Positions 7,120 to 15,816 of a DNA stretch of 33,625 nucleotides are shown piece by piece (position 1 is the first letter of the stretch; every line of letters starts with the position of its first letter). The DNA lies in the NCBI GenBank assembly GCA_016867235.1, contig VGJY01000030.1:1-33625 (forward strand), written 5' to 3'. The notes below the pieces were generated by a model. The model worked only from the letters and a program-made list of their open reading frames with translations. It did no database searches and was not told the DNA's origin. The DNA comes from Candidatus Tanganyikabacteria bacterium (GTDB taxonomy: Bacteria > Cyanobacteriota > Sericytochromatia > S15B-MN24 > VGJW01). A program made the position numbers and the translations under genes.

Positions 7120-8913
7120 ATGAAGGGCTTTCTCAAGACGCTCCTGGGGCTGGGGATCTCCGCCCTGTGCATCTGGCTGGTCGGGAGAAACGTCGACCTC
7201 GGGCGCGTCTGGGCGGTCATGCGGATGGCCGATCCACCGTGGCTGGCAGTGGCCATCGGCGTGTACCTGGCGTCATTCCTCTTCCGGGCCCGGCGCTGGG
7301 CGCTCCTGCTTGCGCCGTCCGGGCCATTCGGCGTGCGCAGGGTGCTGCCCTACCTCTTCGTGGGCTATGCCGGCAACAACCTGCTTCCGGCGCGCATGGG
7401 CGAACTGGTGCGCACGGTGGCGCTGTCGCGCAAGACCGGGGTTCGCAAGACGGCCATTCTCACGACCGTGGTGATGGAGCGGCTTTTCGACGGTCTCACG
7501 CTGTTGTTGCTGCTCGGCGGCCTCGCGGCGTTCTATCCCCTGGTGCCGTGGATGCGCGGCGTGGGCCTCCTGGCGTCCGCCATCTTCGGGGGCGCGCTCA
7601 TCTTCTTCGTCGCCAACCTGCTGTGGCCGCAGGCCGGAGCCGCGGCCATCGCCGCCCTGGAGCGCGCGTTGCCTCCCGCCATGGCGGCGCGCCTGGCCCG
7701 CATGTACGCGTCCTTCCTGGACGGCATCGCGACCCTGCGTCGCGCCGACCGGGTGCTCGCGGTCGTCGCGCTGTCGCTGCTGACCTGGGCGGCCGAGGCG
7801 GCCTACTACTTCGCCACGATGCGGGCCGTCGGCCTCGGCGTGCCGCCCCACGCGGCCGTCGTCACGCTCATCATCGTGGCCCTGGCGACGATCGCCCCGT
7901 CGGCGCCGGGTTTCGTGGGCACCTTCCAGCTCTCATGCGTGACCGCCCTGGCCGCCTTCGGCGTCGGGCGCGAGCTGGGACTGGGTTATGCAGTACTCTT
8001 ACATGCAGCGCAGATCGTGCCGGTCACGGCGATCGGCGTTGCCATCGCGGCCTTCGGCCGCATCCCGCTACTGACTGCCGGCGAGGAAGTGCAGGACGCC
8101 GCCGCCGGCCATCTCGCAACATCCCGGATTCGGAGGGGCCCCATGCGCCTATCGGTCATCATCCCGGTCTTCAACGAGGTCAGGACCATAGAGACGATTC
8201 TGGCCAAGGTGCGGGCCGTGCCGATCGACAAGGAACTCATCCTGGTCGACGACGGATCGAGCGACGGCACGCGGCCGATTCTGGAGCGCCAGGCCCTGGA
8301 ACCCGACACGACGGTGATCTTCCACGCCCACAACCAGGGGAAGGGCGCAGCCATCCGCACCGGGATCGCTCGCACCATGGGCGACTGCGTCGTGGTGCAG
8401 GACGCCGACCTGGAGTACGACCCAAACGAGTACGTCAAGCTCCTCGAGCCGCTGGCCGCCGGCAGCGCCGACGTGGTGTACGGGTCGCGGTTCCTCGGCA
8501 ATCCGGAGAAGATGTCGTTTCTCCACTGGTTCGGCAACAAGCTGCTCACGGTCACGACCAACGTCCTGTACGGGGCCAAGCTGACCGACATGGAGACCTG
8601 CTACAAGGTCATCCGGGGCGACATCGCGCGGGCCATTCGCATCGAGTCCGATCGCTTCGACTTCGAGCCGGAGATCACGGCCAAGCTGCTGCGTCTGGGG
8701 CATCGCATCGTGGAAGTGCCGATTTCCTACCACGGCCGGCAGTTCCACGAGGGCAAGAAGATCACCTGGAAGGACGGTTTTGCGGCCCTGCGCGCCCTGT
8801 TCAAGTACCGTTTCGGCGGCATGTCCCGGGTGCTCCTGTCTGCCGCCGAGGCCAGGGTCCCGGCGGCAGAGGCGCCGCCGGTCGAGGACGAGACCGCGGC
8901 CTCCAAGCCCTAG
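7120..8913 (+). CDS. Fusion of a flippase-like membrane domain and a GT2 glycosyltransferase
   Basis: One open frame of 597 codons with two halves. Residues 1 to about 325 form a multi-helix membrane domain of the lysylphosphatidylglycerol synthase TM/UPF0104 (AglD-like) family, with LFVGYAGNNLLPARMGELVR and the conserved APSAPGFVGTFQL. Residues 342-597 form a complete cytoplasmic GT2 enzyme: LSVIIPVFNEVRTIE, LILVDDGSSDGTRP, VQDADLEYDP and GSRFLG. Residue 342 is a methionine (ATG 8143) preceded by GGAGGGG at 8132-8138, so the second half could also be translated alone. The two domains usually occur as neighbours, and the linker has no stop in this frame. Whether it is a true fusion, or two genes joined by loss of a stop, cannot be settled here. 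Confidence 0.85.
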   Translation: MKGFLKTLLGLGISALCIWLVGRNVDLGRVWAVMRMADPPWLAVAIGVYLASFLFRARRWALLLAPSGPFGVRRVLPYLFVGYAGNNLLPARMGELVRTVALSRKTGVRKTAILTTVVMERLFDGLTLLLLLGGLAAFYPLVPWMRGVGLLASAIFGGALIFFVANLLWPQAGAAAIAALERALPPAMAARLARMYASFLDGIATLRRADRVLAVVALSLLTWAAEAAYYFATMRAVGLGVPPHAAVVTLIIVALATIAPSAPGFVGTFQLSCVTALAAFGVGRELGLGYAVLLHAAQIVPVTAIGVAIAAFGRIPLLTAGEEVQDAAAGHLATSRIRRGPMRLSVIIPVFNEVRTIETILAKVRAVPIDKELILVDDGSSDGTRPILERQALEPDTTVIFHAHNQGKGAAIRTGIARTMGDCVVVQDADLEYDPNEYVKLLEPLAAGSADVVYGSRFLGNPEKMSFLHWFGNKLLTVTTNVLYGAKLTDMETCYKVIRGDIARAIRIESDRFDFEPEITAKLLRLGHRIVEVPISYHGRQFHEGKKITWKDGFAALRALFKYRFGGMSRVLLSAAEARVPAAEAPPVEDETAASKP

Positions 8914-8934
8914 GTCGATTTCAGCGGACCGGAA

Positions 8935-9999
8935 GTGCGCGTCGCGATCGACGTCCAGCCCCTCCAGGCGATCGGAGGAATCGCGACCTATACACTCGCC
9001 CTGCTGGATCACCTGCCTCCTGGCGAGGCATTGCCATACTTCGCGGCATTGCGCGGCCGCGACCGGGTCGACCTGGCCGACCTGCGGGTCGCGCCCTGGC
9101 CCGCCCGGGTCGCCGAGCGCCTGTGGCGCCGGACGGGAGTGAGGTTGCCGCTGGCTCCGGCAATACCCGCCGACCTGCTGCACGGCACGAACTTCCTGCC
9201 ACCACTGTCGCGCCTGCCCACCGTGATCACCGTGCATGATCTGTCGGCCCTGCGGCACCCGGCCTGGCATCCGCCCGAGATGTTGCGGCAGGCGAGGCTG
9301 TGGGCCGACGCGGCCCGACGGGCGCGCCGGGTGGTCGCGGTGTCGGAGGTGGTGGCCCGCGACGTCGTCGGACTGCTGGGCATCCCCCCGGATCGCGTGC
9401 GGACGGTGCCCCTGGCGCCCACGCCGCTCCCGGCGCCGGATCTCTCTGTCCTGGCGAGGCTGGGCCTGGCAGGACAGCCATTCATCCTGGCCGTCGGCGC
9501 CCTCGAGCCTCGCAAGAACCTGCCGCGCCTGGTCGAGGCCTTTCGCGCCTGCCGGGCCGCTTCCGGGCATCGGTTGGTGCTCGCCGGTCCCCATGGCGAC
9601 GGGGCGCGCGCGGTCGCGAGCGCGGCCCGCGGCGAGGATCGCGTATTGCTGGCGGGCAGGGTGACCGGCGCCGAACTGGCGGCCCTGCACGGCACCGCGG
9701 CCGTCCTGGCCTATCCGTCGCTTTACGAGGGTTTCGGCCTGCCGCCGCTCGACGCGATGCTTGCAGGCGTTCCGGTCGTCGCCAGCACGGCCGGCAGCCT
9801 TCCCGAAGTGCTGGGCGACGCCGCCCTCCTTGTCGAGCCGACCGATACAAGGGCGCTGGCCTCGGCGCTGGACCGCGTCCTGGGCGATCCCGCGCTGGCG
9901 GCCGACCTGGCGGCACGGGGGCGCGAGCGCGCCGCCGCATACTCCTGGGCCCGGACGGCCGATCTCACGCGTGCCGTGTACCGCGAGGCGCTCCGGTGA
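8935..9999 (+). CDS. Glycosyltransferase family 4
   Basis: A 354-residue GT-B enzyme starting at GTG 8935 with VRVAIDVQPLQAIGGIATYT. The central ITVHDLSALRHPAWH is typical of mannosyl/glucosyl GT4 enzymes of O-antigen clusters. The C-terminal domain shows FILAVGALEPRKNLPRLVEA and LAYPSLYEGFGLPPLDAM; the second acidic contact is Asp instead of the usual Glu. It resembles the next gene and the one at 15817 and looks like a paralogue of both. Its TGA overlaps a GTG at 9996 that opens the repeat-derived extension of the next gene. Donor sugar is unknown. Confidence 0.9.
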   Translation: MRVAIDVQPLQAIGGIATYTLALLDHLPPGEALPYFAALRGRDRVDLADLRVAPWPARVAERLWRRTGVRLPLAPAIPADLLHGTNFLPPLSRLPTVITVHDLSALRHPAWHPPEMLRQARLWADAARRARRVVAVSEVVARDVVGLLGIPPDRVRTVPLAPTPLPAPDLSVLARLGLAGQPFILAVGALEPRKNLPRLVEAFRACRAASGHRLVLAGPHGDGARAVASAARGEDRVLLAGRVTGAELAALHGTAAVLAYPSLYEGFGLPPLDAMLAGVPVVASTAGSLPEVLGDAALLVEPTDTRALASALDRVLGDPALAADLAARGRERAAAYSWARTADLTRAVYREALR

Positions 10000-10008
10000 G
10001 TAGCTCAG

Positions 10009-10127
10009 CGGCTGCCCCGACACCGGTGCACGAGCCCCACGCCGGGCAAGGATGCCCGGCGAGCCGCCACGGATGGCACAGCGGGGGGGGCTCGGGGGGG
10101 GGCGGCACCCCCACCGAGCAGGCTCGA
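10009..10127 (+). repeat. Start-codon-associated repeat, copy A (degenerate)
   Basis: First of three related copies in the window. It begins CGGCTGC, carries a perfect 8-bp palindrome GCCGGGCA/TGCCCGGC (10041-10048 and 10053-10060, loop AGGA), then a G8 run, a G9 run and a C-rich return arm ending at 10118, directly before ATG 10128. Compared with copies B and C, the Shine-Dalgarno has decayed (GAGCAGG for GAGGAGG), TAATG has become GAATG, and the G-runs are longer. As a result the frame that opens at GTG 9996 runs straight into the downstream glycosyltransferase. Confidence 0.8.
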
Positions 10128-11159
10128 ATGAGAGTCGCGCTGGATGTGCGATCGGTGCGCGCCGGGCGCGCCGGGATCGGGCATTACACGCGCGAGCTTG
10201 CAGCGGCGCTGGCGTCGCTCGACGCCCGGCCGGACCTCACCTTGCTTGGCGACGCCGGCACGGCCTGGCGCGATCTGCCGGACATCCACCGCGAGATCGG
10301 GCCGGGCGGAATGGGGTGGCACCTCTGGGCGGCGCGCCGCTCGCGGGCATTCGCGGTGTTCCACAGCCCGGGCAGCCTGTTCGTGCCCCTCCTGGCAGGC
10401 GCCCGGACCGTTCTGACCGTGCACGACCTCGTGCCGTTCCGGCTACCTGCCGCGGCCGATCCCTGGTCCACCCTCACGCACCGGGCATTCCGCGCAGCCG
10501 TGCGCAGGGCGGGCGCGATCATCACGCCCTCCCGCCACGCCGCCGCGGACCTGGCGGCTCTCATCCCGGCGGCGGCGGCCAGGACCACGCCGATCCCGCT
10601 CGCCAGCCGCTTCGCTCGCGAGCCGCGGCCATCCGAAGGCTTCATCCTGGCAGTGGGAAGCTTCGAGCCACGCAAGAACCTGGAGTGCCTGCTGGCGGCG
10701 CACGCACGGCTCGATCGGCCGCCGCGGCTGATTCTCGCCGGGCGGCAGGGCTGGCGCAGCGGCTCGCTCGACGCGGCTCTCGCGGCGCATCCGCATCCGG
10801 TCGAGATCCTGGCGGACGCCGACGACGCCCGGCTGGCCGAGTTGTATGCGAGCTGCGGCGTCTTTGTCTTTCCGTCGCGGTACGAGGGTTTCGGCCTGCC
10901 GGTGATCGAGGCGATGGCCTGCGGTGCGCCCGTGGTCGCGTCCGGTGCGACGGCCGTCCCCGAGGCCGCCGGAGGAGCGGCGCTGCTGGTGGACCCTGAC
11001 GATCCGGCCGGCCTGGCCGCCGCCATCGGCAGCGTCCTGCAGGATCCGGCCCTGCGTGCCGATCTGGTGAGCAGGGGAAGGGAGCGAGCCATGCGCAGGA
11101 CCTGGGCCGACGTCGCCCACGAGACATACAGTGTTTACGTTAGAATGGGGCACCCATGA
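10128..11159 (+). CDS. Glycosyltransferase family 4
   Basis: A 343-residue GT-B enzyme starting MRVALDVRSVRAGRAGIGHY, a paralogue of the preceding gene. Motifs include TVLTVHDLVPFRLP, FILAVGSFEPRKNLECLLAA and VFPSRYEGFGLPVIEAMACG (E-x7-E). ATG 10128 matches the family N-terminus. The same frame is open upstream to GTG 9996, which overlaps the previous stop as GTGA and would add 44 repeat-encoded residues rich in Gly, Ser and His. That extension has no family counterpart and comes from repeat copy A, but it could be translated. The stop overlaps the rmlA start as ATGA. Sugar specificity is unknown. Confidence 0.9.
   Translation: MRVALDVRSVRAGRAGIGHYTRELAAALASLDARPDLTLLGDAGTAWRDLPDIHREIGPGGMGWHLWAARRSRAFAVFHSPGSLFVPLLAGARTVLTVHDLVPFRLPAAADPWSTLTHRAFRAAVRRAGAIITPSRHAAADLAALIPAAAARTTPIPLASRFAREPRPSEGFILAVGSFEPRKNLECLLAAHARLDRPPRLILAGRQGWRSGSLDAALAAHPHPVEILADADDARLAELYASCGVFVFPSRYEGFGLPVIEAMACGAPVVASGATAVPEAAGGAALLVDPDDPAGLAAAIGSVLQDPALRADLVSRGRERAMRRTWADVAHETYSVYVRMGHP
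11141..11146 (+). promoter_or_regulatory. Candidate -10 element before rmlA
   Basis: TAGAAT, four to five matches to the TATAAT consensus, ends nine bases before ATG 11156. It lies inside the end of the preceding coding sequence in a locally AT-richer patch. No clear -35 box. It would allow rmlA to be transcribed separately with almost no leader. Confidence 0.45.
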
Positions 11160-12226
11160 AAGGGCTGATTCTAAGTGGCGGGAAGGGCACCCGGTTGCGG
11201 CCCATCACGCACACCGCCGCCAAGCAACTGGTGCCGGTGGCCAATAAACCCATCCTCTACTACGCGATCGAGGCCCTGCGCGACGCCGGCATCCGCGACA
11301 TCGGCATCATCGTCGGCGAAACCCGCGAAGAGGTCCGCGCGGCGGTAGGCGACGGCTCGCGGTGGGGCGCCCGCATCTCCTACATCCAGCAGGAGGCGCC
11401 GCTGGGGCTGGCGCATGCGGTCAAGATCTCCGAGGAGTTCATGGCCGGCGAGAGCTTCGTGATGTACCTGGGCGACAATCTCATCCGGGGCGGCATCGGC
11501 GACTTCGTCAGGCAGTTCGACGCGTCGCGCCCCGACGCCATGGTCCTGCTCGCCAAGGTCCCGGATCCCAGCCAGTTCGGGGTGGCCGAACTCAACGGCG
11601 ACGGGCACATCACCCGGCTCCAGGAGAAGCCCAGGGAGCCCAAGAGCGACCTGGCGCTGGTAGGCGTCTACCTTTTCACGCGGGCCATCTTCCCGGCCGT
11701 CCACGCCATCAAGCCGTCGCGCCGCGGCGAACTGGAGATCACCGACGCGATCCAGTACCTGGTCGACGACGCCAAGCGGGTTCTGCCCCACGTCATCACC
11801 GGCTGGTGGAAGGACACCGGCAAGCTGGCCGACATGCTCGAGGCCAACCGCATCATGCTCGACGACATCAAGGATGCCGACGTGCAGGGCCGTCTCGAAG
11901 GCGGCACCCAGATCCAGGGCCGGGTCGTCGTCGCGCCGGGCTCCCACCTCGTCGACTGCACCGTCCGGGGGCCGGTGGTGATCGGTGAGAATTGTCGCCT
12001 GGAGCGCACGTTTGTCGGCCCCTACACGTCCATCGGGCCCGACGTCACGATCACGGGCACCGAGATAGAGCACTCGATCGTGCTTTCCGGCAGCCGGATT
12101 CAAGACCCGGGCGCGCGCATCGTCGACAGCCTCCTGGGCAAGAACGTCGAGGTCGGCCGCTCGAGCGACCTGCCGCGGGCCTTTCGCCTGATGCTGGGCG
12201 ACAGCAGCCAGGTGACGATTCCGTAG
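11156..12226 (+). CDS. rmlA: Glucose-1-phosphate thymidylyltransferase, long form
   Basis: Makes dTDP-glucose from glucose 1-phosphate and dTTP, the first step of dTDP-deoxysugar synthesis in the cytoplasm. The N-terminus MKGLILSGGKGTRLRPITHT is the nucleotide-binding signature; PVANKPILYYAIEAL, MYLGDNLI and GWWKDTGK follow in order. At 356 residues it is the long type: residues after about 245 form a left-handed beta-helix with hexapeptide-like turns (VVIGENCRLERTFVGPYTSI), unlike the roughly 290-residue enterobacterial RmlA. The start ATG overlaps the preceding TGA. It is followed by rmlB after repeat copy B. No rmlC or rmlD is in the window. Confidence 0.93.
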   Translation: MKGLILSGGKGTRLRPITHTAAKQLVPVANKPILYYAIEALRDAGIRDIGIIVGETREEVRAAVGDGSRWGARISYIQQEAPLGLAHAVKISEEFMAGESFVMYLGDNLIRGGIGDFVRQFDASRPDAMVLLAKVPDPSQFGVAELNGDGHITRLQEKPREPKSDLALVGVYLFTRAIFPAVHAIKPSRRGELEITDAIQYLVDDAKRVLPHVITGWWKDTGKLADMLEANRIMLDDIKDADVQGRLEGGTQIQGRVVVAPGSHLVDCTVRGPVVIGENCRLERTFVGPYTSIGPDVTITGTEIEHSIVLSGSRIQDPGARIVDSLLGKNVEVGRSSDLPRAFRLMLGDSSQVTIP

Positions 12227-12246
12227 GGGTGCTATGAGTCATCCTC

Positions 12247-12361
12247 CGGCTGCCCAGAAAGCCGTCAATGAGCCCCACGCCGGGCAGGGATGCACGGCGA
12301 GTCGTCACGGACGGCACTGCGGGGGGGCTCGGGGGGGCGGCACCCCCCCGAGGAGGCACTA
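12247..12361 (+). repeat. Start-codon-associated repeat, copy B
   Basis: It fills the rmlA-rmlB gap. Parts: CGGCTGC opening; imperfect palindrome GCCGGGCA/TGCACGGC (12279-12286 and 12291-12298); G7; then a perfect 10-bp hairpin CTCGGGGGGG/CCCCCCCGAG (12328-12337 and 12343-12352, loop CGGCA) that runs into GAGGAGG (12350-12356), a strong Shine-Dalgarno five bases before ATG 12362. A short frame of 42 codons from ATG 12234 crosses the whole element and ends in TAA overlapping the rmlB ATG. Whether the peptide or only the RNA shape matters is unknown. Confidence 0.85.
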
Positions 12362-13393
12362 ATGAAGATCCTCGTCACCGGCGGCGCCGGCTTCATCGGC
12401 TCGAACCTGGTCCGATTCCTGGCCGACACCTATCCCCTGGATTACATCGTCAACCTCGACGCGCTGACTTATGCCGGCAACCGCGAGAGCGTACGAGATC
12501 TCGACACGAAGCCCAACTACCAGTTCGTCCATGGCGACGTCACGGACGCCGACCTGATCGACGGGTTGATGGCGGGAGTGGACGCGGTGATGCACCTGGC
12601 CGCGGAGAGCCACGTCGACCGCTCCATCTCGGATCCCGGGGCCTTCGTGCGCACCAACGTGGTCGGTTCGCAGGTCTTGCTGGAAGCGGCACGCCGGCAC
12701 AAGGTCGGCCGTTTCCTCTACGTGAGCACCGACGAGGTGATGGGCAGCCTCGGTCCGGCCGGCCTGTTCGACGAGGAGACGCCCCTGGCGCCCAATTCGC
12801 CGTACTCGGCTTCCAAGGCGGGCGGCGAACTGCTCGCCCGGGCGTTCTTCCACACGTACGGCCTGGAGACCCTCATCACGCGCTGCTCCAACAACTACGG
12901 GCCCTATCAGTTCCCGGAGAAGCTGATCCCGTTCTTCCTGCTGGAACTGCTGGACGGCGGCACGGTGCCCCTCTACGGCGACGGCCTCAACGTCCGGGAC
13001 TGGCTCTACGTCGAGGATCATTGCCGGGCGCTGGATGTGGTCCTGCGCCGCGGGACGCCGGGACAGGTCTACTGCGTCGGCGGCAACTGCGAGCGCACGA
13101 ATGCCGAGATCACGCACTTCCTGCTGGCGGCCACCGGCCGCGGCAAGGACGCCATTCGCTACGTCCAGGACCGCCCCGGGCATGACCGCCGCTACGCGAT
13201 CGACGCCGGCAAGATCAAGCGGGAGCTTGGCTGGGAGCCGGCCCATGACTTCCAATCCGGCATGACTGCTACAATTGCGTGGTACAATGCCAACGCTTGG
13301 TGGTGGCGTCCGCTGCGTGAGCGGGCCCTCGATCCCGCCCGGGCCGCGGCCAATCAACAGCCGGCGCAGCCCGGAGTCGCCGCCGCGCCATAG
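12362..13393 (+). CDS. rmlB: dTDP-glucose 4,6-dehydratase
   Basis: A 343-residue extended short-chain dehydrogenase that converts dTDP-glucose to dTDP-4-keto-6-deoxyglucose with bound NAD+. It has [13 protein letters not shown] at the N-terminus, HLAAESHVDRSI, the catalytic STDEV (Thr-Asp-Glu) and YSASK (YxxxK), and TRCSNNYGPYQFPEKLIP, all diagnostic of RmlB. One position differs from the usual STDEVYG: here it is STDEVMG. The C-terminus has about 25 extra Ala/Pro-rich residues. The ATG overlaps a TAA as TAATG and is served by the GAGGAGG supplied by repeat copy B. It uses the product of rmlA just upstream. Confidence 0.95.
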   Translation: MKILVTGGAGFIGSNLVRFLADTYPLDYIVNLDALTYAGNRESVRDLDTKPNYQFVHGDVTDADLIDGLMAGVDAVMHLAAESHVDRSISDPGAFVRTNVVGSQVLLEAARRHKVGRFLYVSTDEVMGSLGPAGLFDEETPLAPNSPYSASKAGGELLARAFFHTYGLETLITRCSNNYGPYQFPEKLIPFFLLELLDGGTVPLYGDGLNVRDWLYVEDHCRALDVVLRRGTPGQVYCVGGNCERTNAEITHFLLAATGRGKDAIRYVQDRPGHDRRYAIDAGKIKRELGWEPAHDFQSGMTATIAWYNANAWWWRPLRERALDPARAAANQQPAQPGVAAAP

Positions 13394-13404
13394 AGGAAGA
13401 GCGC

Positions 13405-14814
13405 TTGAAAGTCTGTGTTGTGGGTGTCGGGTACGTCGGCCTGGTCACGGGCACGTGCCTGGCCTACCTGGGCCACGACGTCGTGGCGGTCGATTCCAAC
13501 AGCGAGAAAATCGAGACGCTCCGCGCCGGCGGCTGCCCGATCTACGAGCCGGGACTGCCCGAACTGCTTGCGATGGTGCGGGAGCGCGGCGCCATCCGCT
13601 TCGAGACCGATCTGACCGCGTCCGTGCGCCAGGCCGACATCGTCTTCATCGCCGTCGGAACGCCGCCGACGCCCTCGGGCGATCCCGATCTCTCCTTCGT
13701 CGCGAACGTGGCGCGCTCCATCGGCGCCGCGCTGGACCGGGCCAAGCTGCGCGTCATCGTCAACAAGTCAACCGTTCCCATCGGCTCGGGCGACTGGGTG
13801 GCGATGCTCGTGGAGGAAGGCGTGAACGCCACGCTGCCGGTCGGCGCCCCTCGGGGATCGGGATCCCTGGCGCCGGCGGACGCGAAGCCGGATTTCCTGG
13901 TCGCGTCCAACCCGGAATTCTTGCGCGAGGGAACGGCCATTCATGACACGCTGTACCCCGACCGCATCGTGCTGGGGTCGCTGGATGCGCGTGCCCAGTC
14001 GGTCTTGCGGGAGCTGTACGCTCCCATCCTCGAGCAGACCTTCGTGGCGCCCGGTTGCGCTCCGAGGCCTGACGGCTCCGGCGCTGTGCCCCTGGTGACG
14101 ACCGACCTGGCGTCGGCGGAGCTCATCAAGTACGCGGCCAACGCCTTCCTCGCCACCAAGATCAGCTTCATCAACGAGATGGCCAACCTCTGCGAGAAGG
14201 TGGGCGCCGACGTCGGGGAAGTGGCCAAGGGCATCGGCCTGGATTCCCGGATCGGCCACCGCTTCCTCAACGCCGGCCTGGGCTGGGGCGGCTCTTGCTT
14301 CCGGAAGGACATCTCGGCGCTCATTGCCACGGCCCAGGACTACGGGTACGAAACGCGGCTCCTCCGGGCGGCGATCGAGGTCAACGAGGCGCAACGCCAC
14401 GTCGTCATCGTCAAGCTCCAGGAGGCGCTCAAGATCCTCAAGGGCAAGGTCGTGGGCCTGCTCGGCCTGGCATTCAAGCCGGATACGGACGATCTGCGGG
14501 ACGCGCCGAGCCTGGATATCGCCCGGCAGCTCACCCGTATGGGGGCGCGCGTCCGGGCCTACGATCCTGTCGCGATGCCGAATTGTCAGGCGCAGTACCC
14601 CGACCTCGAGCTGATCTATGCGGAGGATCCCGTGGATCTGGCCTGGGGCTGCGATGCGCTCGTGCTGGTGACCGAGTGGTCTGAATTCACGACGATCGAG
14701 CTTTCCCGCCTCAAGGCCGGAATGCGCGGCAACGTCCTGGTCGACGGTCGCAACCTGTACGGGCACGCTGCGGCGCAGGCGGCGGGATTCCAGTACCTGG
14801 GCGTGGGGAGGTAG
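13405..14814 (+). CDS. ugd: UDP-glucose 6-dehydrogenase
   Basis: A 469-residue enzyme that oxidises UDP-glucose to UDP-glucuronate with two NAD+. The start is TTG 13405, supported by GAGGAAGAG just upstream and by the family N-terminus KVCVVGVGYVGLVTGTCLAY. Other family marks: FIAVGTPP, NKSTVPIGSGD, SNPEFLREGTAI, the dimer-helix EMANLCEKVGAD, the catalytic cysteine in GWGGSCFRKD and GLAFKPDTDDLRDAPSLD. Two short extra loops (around APRGSGSLAP and CAPRPDGSGA) make it slightly longer than the usual 430-450 residues. Its product is the substrate of the next gene, three bases downstream. Confidence 0.95.
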   Translation: MKVCVVGVGYVGLVTGTCLAYLGHDVVAVDSNSEKIETLRAGGCPIYEPGLPELLAMVRERGAIRFETDLTASVRQADIVFIAVGTPPTPSGDPDLSFVANVARSIGAALDRAKLRVIVNKSTVPIGSGDWVAMLVEEGVNATLPVGAPRGSGSLAPADAKPDFLVASNPEFLREGTAIHDTLYPDRIVLGSLDARAQSVLRELYAPILEQTFVAPGCAPRPDGSGAVPLVTTDLASAELIKYAANAFLATKISFINEMANLCEKVGADVGEVAKGIGLDSRIGHRFLNAGLGWGGSCFRKDISALIATAQDYGYETRLLRAAIEVNEAQRHVVIVKLQEALKILKGKVVGLLGLAFKPDTDDLRDAPSLDIARQLTRMGARVRAYDPVAMPNCQAQYPDLELIYAEDPVDLAWGCDALVLVTEWSEFTTIELSRLKAGMRGNVLVDGRNLYGHAAAQAAGFQYLGVGR

Positions 14815-14817
14815 CGC

Positions 14818-15774
<957 letters not shown>

Positions 15775-15816
15775 TCGACCACTTCCATGTTGACCCTGAA
15801 AGCGGTCTAGGGGCGA

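Noticed and set aside
8149-10023. 624-codon minus-strand open frame
   Set aside because: It lies antisense to the GT2 and GT4 genes and shows low-complexity His/Gln/Arg composition typical of shadows.
12328-12352. Rho-independent terminator in copy B (and 29992-30016 in copy C)
   Set aside because: The hairpin is strong but is followed by GAGGAGG and a start codon, not a T-run, and termination there would cut operons.
12051-12359. Minus-strand frames over the repeats encoding PPRGGAAPP-like and RRASLPGV-like peptides
   Set aside because: They appear on the reverse strand of all three copies only because the DNA repeats; no ribosome sites or suitable starts support them.
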